Source: Mycobacterium sp.
GTDB lineage: Bacteria; Actinomycetota; Actinomycetes; Mycobacteriales; Mycobacteriaceae
DNA length: 64,000 bases
Assembly: GCA_025965895.1 (NCBI GenBank)
Contig: JAOPWC010000179.1
Span: forward strand, 1 to 64,000
Direction of reading: 5' to 3'
Shown: positions 16,869 to 25,387 of the stretch, piece after piece
Layout of the letters: each line of letters opens with the position of its first letter
Numbering within the stretch: the stretch's first letter is position 1
Position numbers and translations under genes: made by a program
Notes under the pieces: model-generated
What the model was told of the DNA's origin: nothing
Database searches by the model: none
What the model saw: only the letters and a program-made list of their open reading frames with translations

Positions 16869-19841
16869 GTGAGCGTGCCCAGACCCGCGACGCAACGCCC
16901 ACGGTTACCCAGCCCCGGCCGGCTCGGGCTGATCGAGGCGCCCGCGCGCGCTGACTTGGAACGGCTGGGCTGGACCACCGACGATTACGTCGAGTTGCTG
17001 TGGTCGCTGTCGCGGGCACCGGACGCCGACGCGGCCCTGCGCACGATGGTCCGGCTGGCCGACGCCGTCGGAGGCGGTTGGGACGAACTGAACTCGGCTC
17101 TGCTCAAGGACCGGTCGCTGCGGGGCCGGCTCTTCGCGGTGCTCGGGTCGTCGCTGGCCCTTGGCGACCACCTGGTCGCCAACCCGCCGTCCTGGCATCT
17201 GCTGCAAGGCAGGGTAACGCCTGCGACGGCCGACGAGCTGCGCCGCGAATTCCTTGCCGTGGTTGACCAAACACCAAGCGCGGCAATGGTTGCAGCTCTG
17301 CGCAAGTTCTATCGCGATCACCTGCTTGTCCTGGCCGCGCTCGATCTGGCCCCGACCGTTGAGAACGAACCGGTGCTGCCGTTCGCGACGATCGGCGCGC
17401 ATCTGTCCGACATGGCCGACGCGGGGCTTGCCGCGGCGCTGGAGGTGGCCATGCGGTCGGTGTGCCAAGACGGCCCCCGGCCGCGGCTTGCCGTCATCGC
17501 GATGGGCAAATCCGGTGCGCGGGAACTGAACTATGTCAGCGACGTCGACGTAATTTTCGTCGCAGGGGACGACCCGGACACCAACATGGCGATCGCAACG
17601 CGGGTGGCGGGGGAGACGATGCGGTTTGCCTCGGAAGCGTTCTTCGAGGTGGACGCCGCACTGCGACCAGAGGGCCGGCACGGCGCGCTGGTGCGCACGC
17701 TGGAATCGCACCTCACGTATTACCGTCGGTGGGCCAAGACGTGGGAATTCCATGCGTTGCTGAAAGCGCGCCCGGCGGTCGGCGACGCGCAGCTTGGGGA
17801 GCAGTACATGGCCGCGCTGATGCCGATGGTGTGGACGGCCAGCGAGCGTGAGGACTTCGTGCCCGAGGTGCAGGCAATGCGTCGCCGTGTCGAGGAACTC
17901 GTGCCCGCCGACGTTCGAGATCGTGAAATCAAACTCGGCACAGGCGGTTTGCGCGATGTGGAGTTCGCGGTGCAGCTGCTGCAGCTGGTGCACGGGCGCA
18001 ACGACGAGACGTTGCATGTGTCGTCGACGGTCGATGCGCTCGCCGCGCTGGGGGCAGGCGGCTACGTGGGCCGCGACGACGCGGCGAACCTGACCGCGTC
18101 CTACGAATTCCTGCGGTTGCTGGAGCACCGCCTGCAGTTGCAGCGGCTCAAGCGGACACACATGCTGCCCAAGGCCGACGACGACGAGGCGCTGCGGTGG
18201 CTGGCGCGCGCCGCGCACGTGCGGCCCGATGGACAGCACGACGCACTCGGCATGCTCCGCGAAGAGCTGAAACGGCAGAACATGCGGGTGCTGCGGCTGC
18301 ACGCCAAGCTCTTCTACCAGCCGCTGCTGGAGTCGCAGGGCATCGGTCTGTCGCGCGGAATGAGCGCCGGGGCCGCCGAGAGGCAGATCGCGGCACTGGG
18401 TTATCAGGCCCCGCAGAACGCGCTCACCCACCTGGGGGCATTGACGAGTCAGCGCGGGCGCCGCGGGCAGGTCCAGCAGGTGCTGTTGCCGACGCTGCTG
18501 GACTGGTTGTCGGACACGCCCGACCCGGACGGCGGGTTGCTCGCCTACCGACGACTGTCCGAAGCCCTGTCCGAGCAGCGCTGGTTTCTTTCGACGTTGC
18601 GCGACGAGGGCGCGGTGGCGAAAAGGCTGATGCATGTGCTCGGCACCTCGGCGTACGTGCCCGATTTGCTGATGCGGGCTCCGGAAGTGATCCAGGCCTA
18701 CGCCGACGGGCCCAACGGGCCCAAGCTGCTTGACGTCGAGCCCGACGCGGTGGCGCGGTCACTGCTCAGCGCGGCTGCGCGACATGATGACCCGGTGCGC
18801 GCGATCGCGGCCGCCCGCAGTCTGCGGCGCCGCGAGCTGGCCCGCATCGCGTCGGCCGACCTGCTCGGCCTGCTCGACGTGACTGAGGTGTGCACCGCGC
18901 TGACGTCAATCTGGGTGGCGGTGCTGCAGGCGGCACTGGATGCGGTGGTCCGGTTCAACACGCCCTCGGATGGCGCGGCGCCGGCCCGGATCGCGGTGAT
19001 CGGGATGGGACGCCTTGGGGGTAGCGAGCTGGGCTACGGCTCCGACGCGGACGTGATGTTCGTGTGCGAACCCACTGAGGGCGTCGACGACTCGAAGGCC
19101 CTCCGGTGGTCCACCACCATCGCCGAGCAGGTGCGTGCGCTGCTCGGGACACCGAGTGCCGACCCGGCCCTGGAGGTGGATACCAACCTGCGGCCGGAGG
19201 GACGCAGTGGGCCGCTGGTGCGCACATTGGCGTCATACGCGGCGTACTACGGGCAGTGGGCGCACCCGTGGGAGATCCAGGCGCTGCTGCGGGCCCATCG
19301 CGTGGCCGGCGACGAGGACCTCGGCAGGCGCTTCCTGTTGATGGCGGATACGACCCGGTATCCGCCCGGCGGGGTGTCGCCCGAAGCGGTGCAGGAGATC
19401 CGCCGGATCAAGGCGCGGGTGGACGCCGAGCGGCTGCCTCGCGGCGCCGACCCCAACACGCACACCAAGTTGGGCCGTGGCGGGCTGGCGGATGTGGAGT
19501 GGACGGTTCAGCTCTTGCAGTTGCGCCACGCACACAAGGTGCCCGCCCTGCACAACACCTCCACGCTGCAGACGCTCGATGCGATCGGCACCGCCGAGTT
19601 GATGGCCGAGGACGACGTGGACCTGTTGCGGCAGGCGTGGCTGACCGCGACGCGAGCGCGCAACGGTTTGGTGCTGGTGCGGGGCAAGCCGACGGATCAG
19701 CTGCCCGGACCGGGGCGTCAGCTCAACGCCGTCGCAGTTGCCGCCGGCTGGCCCGACAACGACGGCGGGGCGTTCCTCGACAACTACCTGCGGGTGACCC
19801 GGCGGGCAAAAGCCGTGGTACGCAAGGTCTTTGGTAGCTGA
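16869..19841 (+). CDS. glnE: Bifunctional glutamine synthetase adenylyltransferase/deadenylase
   Basis: 990 residues from GTG 16869, close to the usual mycobacterial length. Two nucleotidyltransferase modules are visible. The N-terminal adenylyl-removing one has MGKSGARELNYVSDVDVIF at about residue 211. The C-terminal adenylyl-transferring one has MGRLGGSELGYGSDADVMF at about residue 711. Each is followed by 'LRPEGR.G.LVRTL.S' and 'KLG.GGL.DVE..VQLLQL', the duplicated GlnE pattern. It adds AMP to GlnA1 at Tyr406 when nitrogen is plentiful and removes it under limitation. In this window its substrate GlnA1 is about 2.7 kb away on the opposite strand. Probably co-transcribed with glnA2. Confidence 0.97.
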   Translation: MSVPRPATQRPRLPSPGRLGLIEAPARADLERLGWTTDDYVELLWSLSRAPDADAALRTMVRLADAVGGGWDELNSALLKDRSLRGRLFAVLGSSLALGDHLVANPPSWHLLQGRVTPATADELRREFLAVVDQTPSAAMVAALRKFYRDHLLVLAALDLAPTVENEPVLPFATIGAHLSDMADAGLAAALEVAMRSVCQDGPRPRLAVIAMGKSGARELNYVSDVDVIFVAGDDPDTNMAIATRVAGETMRFASEAFFEVDAALRPEGRHGALVRTLESHLTYYRRWAKTWEFHALLKARPAVGDAQLGEQYMAALMPMVWTASEREDFVPEVQAMRRRVEELVPADVRDREIKLGTGGLRDVEFAVQLLQLVHGRNDETLHVSSTVDALAALGAGGYVGRDDAANLTASYEFLRLLEHRLQLQRLKRTHMLPKADDDEALRWLARAAHVRPDGQHDALGMLREELKRQNMRVLRLHAKLFYQPLLESQGIGLSRGMSAGAAERQIAALGYQAPQNALTHLGALTSQRGRRGQVQQVLLPTLLDWLSDTPDPDGGLLAYRRLSEALSEQRWFLSTLRDEGAVAKRLMHVLGTSAYVPDLLMRAPEVIQAYADGPNGPKLLDVEPDAVARSLLSAAARHDDPVRAIAAARSLRRRELARIASADLLGLLDVTEVCTALTSIWVAVLQAALDAVVRFNTPSDGAAPARIAVIGMGRLGGSELGYGSDADVMFVCEPTEGVDDSKALRWSTTIAEQVRALLGTPSADPALEVDTNLRPEGRSGPLVRTLASYAAYYGQWAHPWEIQALLRAHRVAGDEDLGRRFLLMADTTRYPPGGVSPEAVQEIRRIKARVDAERLPRGADPNTHTKLGRGGLADVEWTVQLLQLRHAHKVPALHNTSTLQTLDAIGTAELMAEDDVDLLRQAWLTATRARNGLVLVRGKPTDQLPGPGRQLNAVAVAAGWPDNDGGAFLDNYLRVTRRAKAVVRKVFGS

Positions 19842-19845
19842 GCCG

Positions 19846-21423
19846 CTAGCCGCTGGGTGTGCCCCGCGTTGGAGTGGTTTCCTGCACCGGCATCGACTGC
19901 GGATAGGGGACCGGACTCGACAGTCCGAGGTTGAAGGAACCCAACACCGCGTTGGGGGCGCACAGCGGAAGGCCCGGCAGCGCCTGCAGCACCGGGTAGC
20001 CCCAATCAGGCCGCGATGGATCCGGATTGGCGGCGAAGTTGAACGCCGAGGTCATGTCGCCGGTGACGCCGGCCCGCCACGCCGTGAGATTGGGCACAGG
20101 AACATTGAATCGCTTTCCGATGAGCCGCAGCTGCGATGTGTGGTCGAACGTCTCGTGCGCCACCAGGCCGCCCCTGCTGTAGGGGGAGATCACGAAACAC
20201 GGAACGCGGTACCCCAGCCCGATCGGGCCCCGCACGCCGCCCGAGCCCGTCACCGAGTTGATGTTGACCGAGTCGGGAATGTATTCACCGGCCGTGCCCG
20301 GCGGCGCGGTCGGTGGGCTGACATGGTCGAAGAACCCGCCGTTTTCGTCGTAACTGACGATCACCGCCGTCTTCTCCCACACCTGCGGATTGGACGTCAG
20401 GATTCGAAGCAGGTTCACGATCCCGACGGCCCCGACGGCAGCCGGCAGCGCCGGGTGCTCGGACTCGATGACAGGCGGAACGACCCACGACACCTGCGGC
20501 AGATTGTTGGTCGCGACGTCAGCGGCGAACGTCACCGGATAGGTGGGCGCGATGCCCCGAAGGAACAGCTGCGACCCGATGTTGGCCGCCTGCTTGAACG
20601 ACCCGACCAGGCCGTCGAAGATCACCTGATTGACCGGCCCAATGGCCTTGTTGTTGTAGACCTTCCACGTGACCCCGGCATCCTGGAGATTCTCCGGCAT
20701 GATGCGCCAGCTGTATTTGAGCTTGGGCAACACCATGGGCTGCACCAGCATCGGGCCGCCTTTGTCGCCCTCGGGGTTGATCGTTGCGCTGAGCCAGTAC
20801 AGCCTGTTCGGCATGGTCGGACCCAGCAGAGAGCAGTGATAGTGATCGCAGATTGTGAACGCATCGGCGAGTAGATGGTGGATCGGGATGTCTTCGCGTG
20901 TGTAGTAACCCATCAGCGCCGGAACGTTGCCCGCCGACCGGCTCTGCGCCGACATCGGCAGCCACTGGTCATTGGCCCCGCCGTTCCATGCCTGGTGGAG
21001 ACCGATCCACGTGTGGTCCGGATCGTTGATGCAGTCGCCGGTCAGGCTGGGACCACGATTGGTATCGAGGCGGAACGGCAGCGTGACGCCGTTCTGGTCG
21101 ACCTTCTTGGTCTGCGGGTTCCAGCCCTTCTGACGGAATACCGGATTGGGATTGTTGGCGTCGTGGCCGTATCCCTCGACGTCGGAAAGCGTTCCGAAGT
21201 AGTGGTCGAACGAGCGGTTCTCCTGCATGAACAACACGATGTGCTCGATGTCGTTCAGCGATCCCGCTCCGGGCCCGAGAGCGTAGGCCTTCTCGATGAC
21301 CGGCTCAGCCCAAGAGGCGAGAAACGCCGTCCCACCCACCGCTGCGACTTTGGCAAGGAACTCCCGGCGTGACATTCCTGCAAACGGGCTGCCGCCCATG
21401 ATCTTCGGTTCCCGCGCGCCCAT
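19846..21423 (-). CDS. Tat-exported phospholipase C family phosphoesterase (Plc-like)
   Basis: 525 residues. The N-terminus has a Tat signal (MSRREFLAKVAAVGGTAFLA). Next come the acid-phosphatase-superfamily PLC motifs: DIEHIVLFMQENRSFDHYFG with the nucleophilic Asn/Ser-type metal site, 'PNRLYWLSATINPEGD', VIVSYDENGGFFDHVSPP, GLGYRVPCFVISPYSRGG, and FDHTSQLRLI. This is the arrangement of M. tuberculosis PlcA-D, which cleave phosphatidylcholine and other phospholipids and contribute to virulence there. Starts at 21399 and 21375 (MSRREF) are alternatives. It is inserted between glnE and glnA1. Convergent with glnE, four bases apart. Confidence 0.9.
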   Translation of the reverse strand: MGAREPKIMGGSPFAGMSRREFLAKVAAVGGTAFLASWAEPVIEKAYALGPGAGSLNDIEHIVLFMQENRSFDHYFGTLSDVEGYGHDANNPNPVFRQKGWNPQTKKVDQNGVTLPFRLDTNRGPSLTGDCINDPDHTWIGLHQAWNGGANDQWLPMSAQSRSAGNVPALMGYYTREDIPIHHLLADAFTICDHYHCSLLGPTMPNRLYWLSATINPEGDKGGPMLVQPMVLPKLKYSWRIMPENLQDAGVTWKVYNNKAIGPVNQVIFDGLVGSFKQAANIGSQLFLRGIAPTYPVTFAADVATNNLPQVSWVVPPVIESEHPALPAAVGAVGIVNLLRILTSNPQVWEKTAVIVSYDENGGFFDHVSPPTAPPGTAGEYIPDSVNINSVTGSGGVRGPIGLGYRVPCFVISPYSRGGLVAHETFDHTSQLRLIGKRFNVPVPNLTAWRAGVTGDMTSAFNFAANPDPSRPDWGYPVLQALPGLPLCAPNAVLGSFNLGLSSPVPYPQSMPVQETTPTRGTPSG

Positions 21424-21498
21424 CGGCCCACGGTAGGGTGACGACGTGCCCTGACATCGACACCACCGGCAGCGTGTCGCGAAGTTGAGTCCGTAGCG

Positions 21499-21978
21499 TT
21501 ATCGTCGCGCAAACCCTCTGTTGCCGAGGCCGCGCCGGCGGCCGAAAAGGCCGCGTGTCCCGGTAGCGGCGAGCGGACGCCGCCGGGTATCGATCGCATA
21601 CGCGCCCGGGCCCAGGAATACCAGCAGCAGGAACGAGAAGCAGAACAGCACCGCCAGCTCTCCGCCGTTCGCCGGGTCGATCGGCCAGAGCGCCTTGGGC
21701 TGGTGCTGCCAGAAGTAGGCGACGGCCATGGTGCCTGAGGCGAGGAAAGCCGCTGGCCGGGTAAATAATCCGATCAGTACCAGGAGGCCGGTGACGAACT
21801 CGATGAGCCCGGCCCACCAGCCTGGCCAGCTGCCTACCGGCATCTGCAGGCTGACGGGCCAGCCGAACAGAATCGACGACCCGTGGACTGTGAAGAGAAA
21901 TCCGATGACAATCCGAAAGATGCTCAGCACGGTGGGCGAGTAGGTATTCAAGCTCGCCTCGAGGTTTCGCGTCGTCAT
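21499..21978 (-). CDS. DoxX family membrane protein
   Basis: 159 residues with four hydrophobic helices: VLSIFRIVIGFLFTVHGSS, WWAGLIEFVTGLLVLIGL, 'PAAFLASGTMAVAYFW', and 'LAVLFCFSFLLLVFLGPG', followed by an Arg-rich cytoplasmic tail. The layout R..iG..F..HG, the glycine-rich second helix and AYf..H..... fits DoxX. In mycobacteria a DoxX protein works with SodA and SseA in oxidant defence, but those partners are not adjacent here. It sits 75 bases upstream of the phospholipase start, on the same strand, so it may share its transcript. Confidence 0.85.
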   Translation of the reverse strand: MTTRNLEASLNTYSPTVLSIFRIVIGFLFTVHGSSILFGWPVSLQMPVGSWPGWWAGLIEFVTGLLVLIGLFTRPAAFLASGTMAVAYFWQHQPKALWPIDPANGGELAVLFCFSFLLLVFLGPGAYAIDTRRRPLAATGTRGLFGRRRGLGNRGFARR

Positions 21979-22026
21979 GGGCCGACCATACGCGCTATCA
22001 GTGTCGCCGAAATCGAATCCGCGCCA

Positions 22027-22458
22027 TCACAGTTCCAGTAGCACGGTCACGGGACCGTCGTTGACCAACTCGACCCGCATGTGGGCGCCGAACACCCCGC
22101 TTTCCACGTGCGCGCCCAGCCGGCGCAGCGCCTCGGCGAATGCCGTCACCAGCGGCTCGGCGAGCGGTCCCGGCGCCGCTGCGTTCCACGACGGCCGTCG
22201 GCCCTTCTCGGTGTTCGCATACAGTGTGAACTGACTGACCACCAAGATCGGCGCCGCGACGTCGGCCGCCGACCTCTCGTGGTCAAGAATCCGCAGCCGC
22301 CAGAGCTTTTCGGCGAGCCGCTGCACGGTTTCGGCGGTGTCGGTGTGGGTGACTCCGACGAATGCCAGCAGTCCCTGTCCGTTGGGGCGCACCCGGCCGA
22401 CCACTTCACCGTCGACCCACACCCGTGCCGACGAGACCCGCTGCACAAGGACGCGCAC
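22027..22458 (-). CDS. dtd: D-aminoacyl-tRNA deacylase
   Basis: 143 residues from GTG 22456-22458. The enzyme hydrolyses D-amino acids (and glycine from mischarged tRNAAla) off tRNA in the cytoplasm. Both family motifs are visible: VVSQFTLYANTEKGRRPSW (SQFTL) and VELVNDGPVTVLLEL (the cross-subunit Gly-Pro motif, NxGPVT). The N-terminus MRVLVQRVSSARVWVDGE is typical. In M. tuberculosis dtd is Rv1897c, far from glnA1, so its place here is a rearrangement. It lies just after the glnA1 terminator hairpin, same strand. Confidence 0.95.
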   Translation of the reverse strand: MRVLVQRVSSARVWVDGEVVGRVRPNGQGLLAFVGVTHTDTAETVQRLAEKLWRLRILDHERSAADVAAPILVVSQFTLYANTEKGRRPSWNAAAPGPLAEPLVTAFAEALRRLGAHVESGVFGAHMRVELVNDGPVTVLLEL

Positions 22459-22473
22459 CGCAGTCGATCATCC

Positions 22474-22542
22474 CCAGCCGCGAAACAGAATTCCCGGTTG
22501 TGAACGCGCTCGGATCACGTCCGGGAATTCCGTTTCGGCTGG
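22474..22542 (-). terminator. Long hairpin directly after glnA1, likely terminator
   Basis: Arms at 22474-22497 and 22521-22542 pair over about 22 bases (CCAGCCG..GAATTCCCGG with CCGGGAATTC..CGGCTGG, one bulge region), with a loop of about 23 bases. The structure begins at the base after the glnA1 TAA. There is no U-run on the minus strand beyond it, as is common for mycobacterial I-shaped terminators. It would separate glnA1 from dtd. Confidence 0.75.
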
Positions 22543-23979
22543 TTATACGTCGTAGTAGAGCGCGAACTCGTAGGGGTGCGGCCGGATCTGCACCGGCAGG
22601 ATCTCGACCTCGCGCTTGTAGCTGATCCAGGTTTCGATCAGGTCGGGGGTGAACACGCCACCCTCGGTGAGGTATTCGTGGTCCTCTTCGAGCCGGTCGA
22701 TCACGGCGGACAGCTGTACGGGGGCCTGGGGGATGCTGGCCGCCTCGTCCGGTGGCAGTTCGTAGAGGTCCTTGTCCACCGGGGCCTGCGGCTCGATCTT
22801 GTTCTTGATCCCGTCGAGACCGGCCATCAGCATTGCCGAGAAGGCCAAATACGGGTTGCCCGACGAGTCGGGGCAGCGGAACTCGAGCCGCTTGGCCTTG
22901 GGGTTGTTGCCGGTGATCGGGATCCGGACGCACGCCGACCGGTTGCGCTGGCTGTACACCAGGTTGATCGGCGCCTCGAATCCGGGCACCAACCTCTTGT
23001 AGGAGTTCACGGTCGGATTGGTGAACGCCAGCAGCGACGGCGCGTGGTGCAGAATGCCGCCGATGTAGTGGCGCGCCATGTCGGACAGGCCGGCGTAACC
23101 CGACTCGTCATAGAACAGCGGGCCGCCTTCCTTCCACAGCGACTGGTGCACGTGCATGCCCGACCCGTTGTCGCCGAAGAGCGGCTTAGGCATGAACGTG
23201 ACCGTCCTGCCGTTCTGCCAGGCCGTGTTCTTGATGATGTACTTGAACAGCATCAAGTCGTCGGCGGCGTGCAGCAGCGTGTTGAACTTGTAGTTGATCT
23301 CGGCCTGGCCGCCGCTGCCCACCTCGTGGTGGCCCTTCTCCAGTGCGAAGCCGGCATTGATCAAGTTCGTCGCCATCTCGTCGCGCAGGTCGACGTACTG
23401 GTCGTTGGGTGCGACGGGGAAGTACCCGCCCTTGGTGCGGACTTTGTAGCCGCGGTTGGGGCTGCCGTCGGCCTCGGTCGACGCGCCGGTGTTCCACCAG
23501 CCGGAGACCGAGTCGACTTCGTAGAACGCCCCATTGGTTCGGGAATCGAACGCCACCGAATCGAAGATGTAGAACTCTGCTTCGGGACCGAAGAACGCGG
23601 TGTCGGCGATCCCAGTGCTCTTCAGGAAGTTCTCCGCCTTGCGGGCGACGTTTCGCGGGTCGCGCGAGTATGCCTCGCGGGTGAACGGGTCATGCACGAA
23701 GAAGTTGATGTTCAGGGTCTTGGCGGCTCGGAATGCGTCGATGTCGGCCGTGTCGAGGTCGGGCAGCAACGTCATGTCGGATTCGTGGATCGACTGGAAG
23801 CCGCGGATCGACGACCCGTCGAAGGCGAGCCCGTCTTCGAAGACGCTGTCGTCGAAGGTTGAGGCCGGGATCGTGAAGTGTTGCATGACACCCGGCAGAT
23901 CGCAAAACCGGACATCGACGTACTCGACAGCCTCTTCTTTGATCAGCTTGAAGATGTCTTCCGGCGTCTTTTCGGTCAC
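22543..23979 (-). CDS. glnA1: Glutamine synthetase type I, main assimilatory enzyme
   Basis: 478 residues from GTG 23977-23979 (MTEKTPEDIFKLIKEEAVEY), the same start and length as M. tuberculosis GlnA1. AGAAGGAGAA precedes it at good spacing. Metal and substrate motifs: GLAFDGSSIRGF, FGPEAEFYIFD, GHHEVGSGGQAEINYKFN, 'NGSGMHVHQSLW', NPTVNSYKRLVPGFEAP, and NRSACVRIP. The adenylylation site is present as Tyr406 in DKDLYELPPDE, so GlnE can control it. It makes glutamine from glutamate, ammonia and ATP. Homododecamers of mycobacterial GlnA1 are also exported and linked to poly-glutamate/glutamine wall material. A GlnR operator lies upstream and a strong hairpin downstream, so it is probably transcribed alone. 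Confidence 0.98.
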   Translation of the reverse strand: MTEKTPEDIFKLIKEEAVEYVDVRFCDLPGVMQHFTIPASTFDDSVFEDGLAFDGSSIRGFQSIHESDMTLLPDLDTADIDAFRAAKTLNINFFVHDPFTREAYSRDPRNVARKAENFLKSTGIADTAFFGPEAEFYIFDSVAFDSRTNGAFYEVDSVSGWWNTGASTEADGSPNRGYKVRTKGGYFPVAPNDQYVDLRDEMATNLINAGFALEKGHHEVGSGGQAEINYKFNTLLHAADDLMLFKYIIKNTAWQNGRTVTFMPKPLFGDNGSGMHVHQSLWKEGGPLFYDESGYAGLSDMARHYIGGILHHAPSLLAFTNPTVNSYKRLVPGFEAPINLVYSQRNRSACVRIPITGNNPKAKRLEFRCPDSSGNPYLAFSAMLMAGLDGIKNKIEPQAPVDKDLYELPPDEAASIPQAPVQLSAVIDRLEEDHEYLTEGGVFTPDLIETWISYKREVEILPVQIRPHPYEFALYYDV

Positions 23980-24032
23980 TGTCCGTATTCTCCTTCTCTT
24001 GGTAGCCCGCGGGATGACGCTATGGAGCCGAT

Positions 24033-24070
24033 GTTGCACGCCCGTCAACCACGTGTTGCGCTGACGTTAC
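24033..24070 (-). promoter_or_regulatory. Four-half-site GlnR operator of glnA1
   Basis: Read on the minus strand the sequence is GTAAC-N6-GCAAC-N6-TTGAC-N6-GCAAC. This is the same layout as the actinobacterial GlnR consensus gTnAC-N6-GaAAC-N6-GTnAC-N6-GaAAC, with all three spacers exactly six bases. It lies 54-91 bases before the glnA1 GTG, where a nitrogen-limitation activator would act. The intergenic space is shared with the divergent RDD-protein gene (ATG 24129). Confidence 0.75.
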
Positions 24071-24128
24071 GCAATAGCCGCTCCGGCGCCGCCGGGGAGC
24101 ATGCCCCCGCACTACATATCCTTAGGTC

Positions 24129-24593
24129 ATGGCGCGCTCCACCGCATCTTGGCTGTCCGGTCCCGAACCCGCGCGGTCCGGGCTGGCATCGACTTACCCA
24201 GGTGAGCGGCTGGGTTTGCCGCGGACAGGGCCTGGTTCGCTGGTCGGGTTCGGCCGGCGGATCGGCGCGCTGATGGTGGACTGGCTGATCGGCTACGGGT
24301 TCGCGGCGCTCGGTGTGTCGCTGGGGCTGTACTCCACGGCGACGCTGTCGACGGCCGTGTTGGCGGCCTGGCTGGTGCTCGGCGTGATCGCGGTGCGGCT
24401 CTTCGGGTTCACGCCGGGACAATTCGCCTTCGGCCTCATGGTCGGGTCGCTCAACAGCAAGCGGCACGTCGGACTGGGCCGTGCCGTTGCGCGCGGGCTG
24501 CTGATCGCGCTCGTGGTGCCGGCGCTGTTCACGGACTCCGACGGCCGCGGCTTGCACGACCGGTTCACCGGCACAGCCGTCGTCCGGCGGTAG
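24129..24593 (+). CDS. RDD family membrane protein (Rv2219A-like)
   Basis: 154 residues. An N-terminal Pro/Gly-rich stretch leads to the RDD domain: SLVGFGRRIGALMVDWLIGY (the Arg and Asp of RDD), then two hydrophobic helices (FAALGVSLGLY..., VLAAWLVLGVIAVRLFG). A C-terminal 'DGRGLHDRFTGTAVVRR' carries the second conserved Asp/Arg pair. Proteins of this type are small integral membrane proteins of unknown function, some proposed as Na+/H+ antiporters. Divergent from glnA1 across the GlnR site. Convergent with the DUF4191 gene, 18 bases apart. Confidence 0.85.
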   Translation: MARSTASWLSGPEPARSGLASTYPGERLGLPRTGPGSLVGFGRRIGALMVDWLIGYGFAALGVSLGLYSTATLSTAVLAAWLVLGVIAVRLFGFTPGQFAFGLMVGSLNSKRHVGLGRAVARGLLIALVVPALFTDSDGRGLHDRFTGTAVVRR

Positions 24594-24611
24594 CGCTGCT
24601 ATCTACGCTGA

Positions 24612-25364
24612 TCAGCGCCTGCGTACCGTGCGCTGGACGCCGCGCATCTTGGCCGCCGTCGGCATGGGTCCCTTCGGCATCGCGGCCTGCCCGGTCCGAG
24701 ATCCGAGCGCCGCCAGCCGGGACTCCAGCGCATCCATCTGCTTGACCGTGATGTTGGCGGGCAGCCGCGTCAGGTGGCGCTCAAGCTTGGCCAGCGGCAC
24801 CTCGCCCTCGCCGTTCCCGACGATCACGTCGTAAATCGGCACATCTCCGACGAGCCGCGCAGTCCGCTTCTTCTCCTGTGCCAGCAATGGCTTGACTCGG
24901 GTAGCCGACCCTTCCGCGACGAAGATGACCCCGGGCCGGCCGATGACCCGGTGTACGGCGTCGAAGTGACCGGTTGCGGCCACGCCAGGGGTGACGCGCC
25001 ACTTTCCGCGAAGGTTATCCAGCGCCCAGGCCGCGGCGCCGGCCTGTCCCTCCGCCTTGCCGTAGACCGATCGTTGTGCCCGGCGGCCGAAGATGACGAA
25101 CGCCACCAGGGCGCCAAGCACGACGCCCAGCGGAATCAGCATCACCATCGTGAAACCGCCGACCAGCACACCGGCGACCACCGCGACCGCCACGATCAGC
25201 ACAAACGCGCCGATCATCAGCGGCAGTAGCCACCTGTCCTCTCTGCGCTGCATCTGAAACGCCTGCCACAGCTGACTGCGGCGCTGTTTGGACGCCGCCT
25301 TCCGGGCGGCCTTCGCCTCGGCCTTCGCGGCCTTCGCTGCCGCGGAATTGGTGGATTTCGCCAT
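24612..25364 (-). CDS. DUF4191 membrane protein (Rv2219-like)
   Basis: 250 residues. A strongly basic, Ala/Lys-rich N-terminus (AAKAAKAEAKAARKAASKQR) precedes two adjacent hydrophobic helices (LPLMIGAFVLIVAVAVVAGV and VMLIPLGVVLGALVAFVIFG). A soluble domain with KWRVTPGVAATGHFDAVHRV and GRPGVIFVAEGSATRVKPLL follows. The fold and function are not established. The gene is conserved next to lipA across mycobacteria, which hints at a link to lipoylation or simply to a shared transcript: its start is 23 bases after the lipA stop on the same strand. Confidence 0.85.
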   Translation of the reverse strand: MAKSTNSAAAKAAKAEAKAARKAASKQRRSQLWQAFQMQRREDRWLLPLMIGAFVLIVAVAVVAGVLVGGFTMVMLIPLGVVLGALVAFVIFGRRAQRSVYGKAEGQAGAAAWALDNLRGKWRVTPGVAATGHFDAVHRVIGRPGVIFVAEGSATRVKPLLAQEKKRTARLVGDVPIYDVIVGNGEGEVPLAKLERHLTRLPANITVKQMDALESRLAALGSRTGQAAMPKGPMPTAAKMRGVQRTVRRR

Positions 25365-25387
25365 GTCAAAAGGATACGGCGGCCGGG

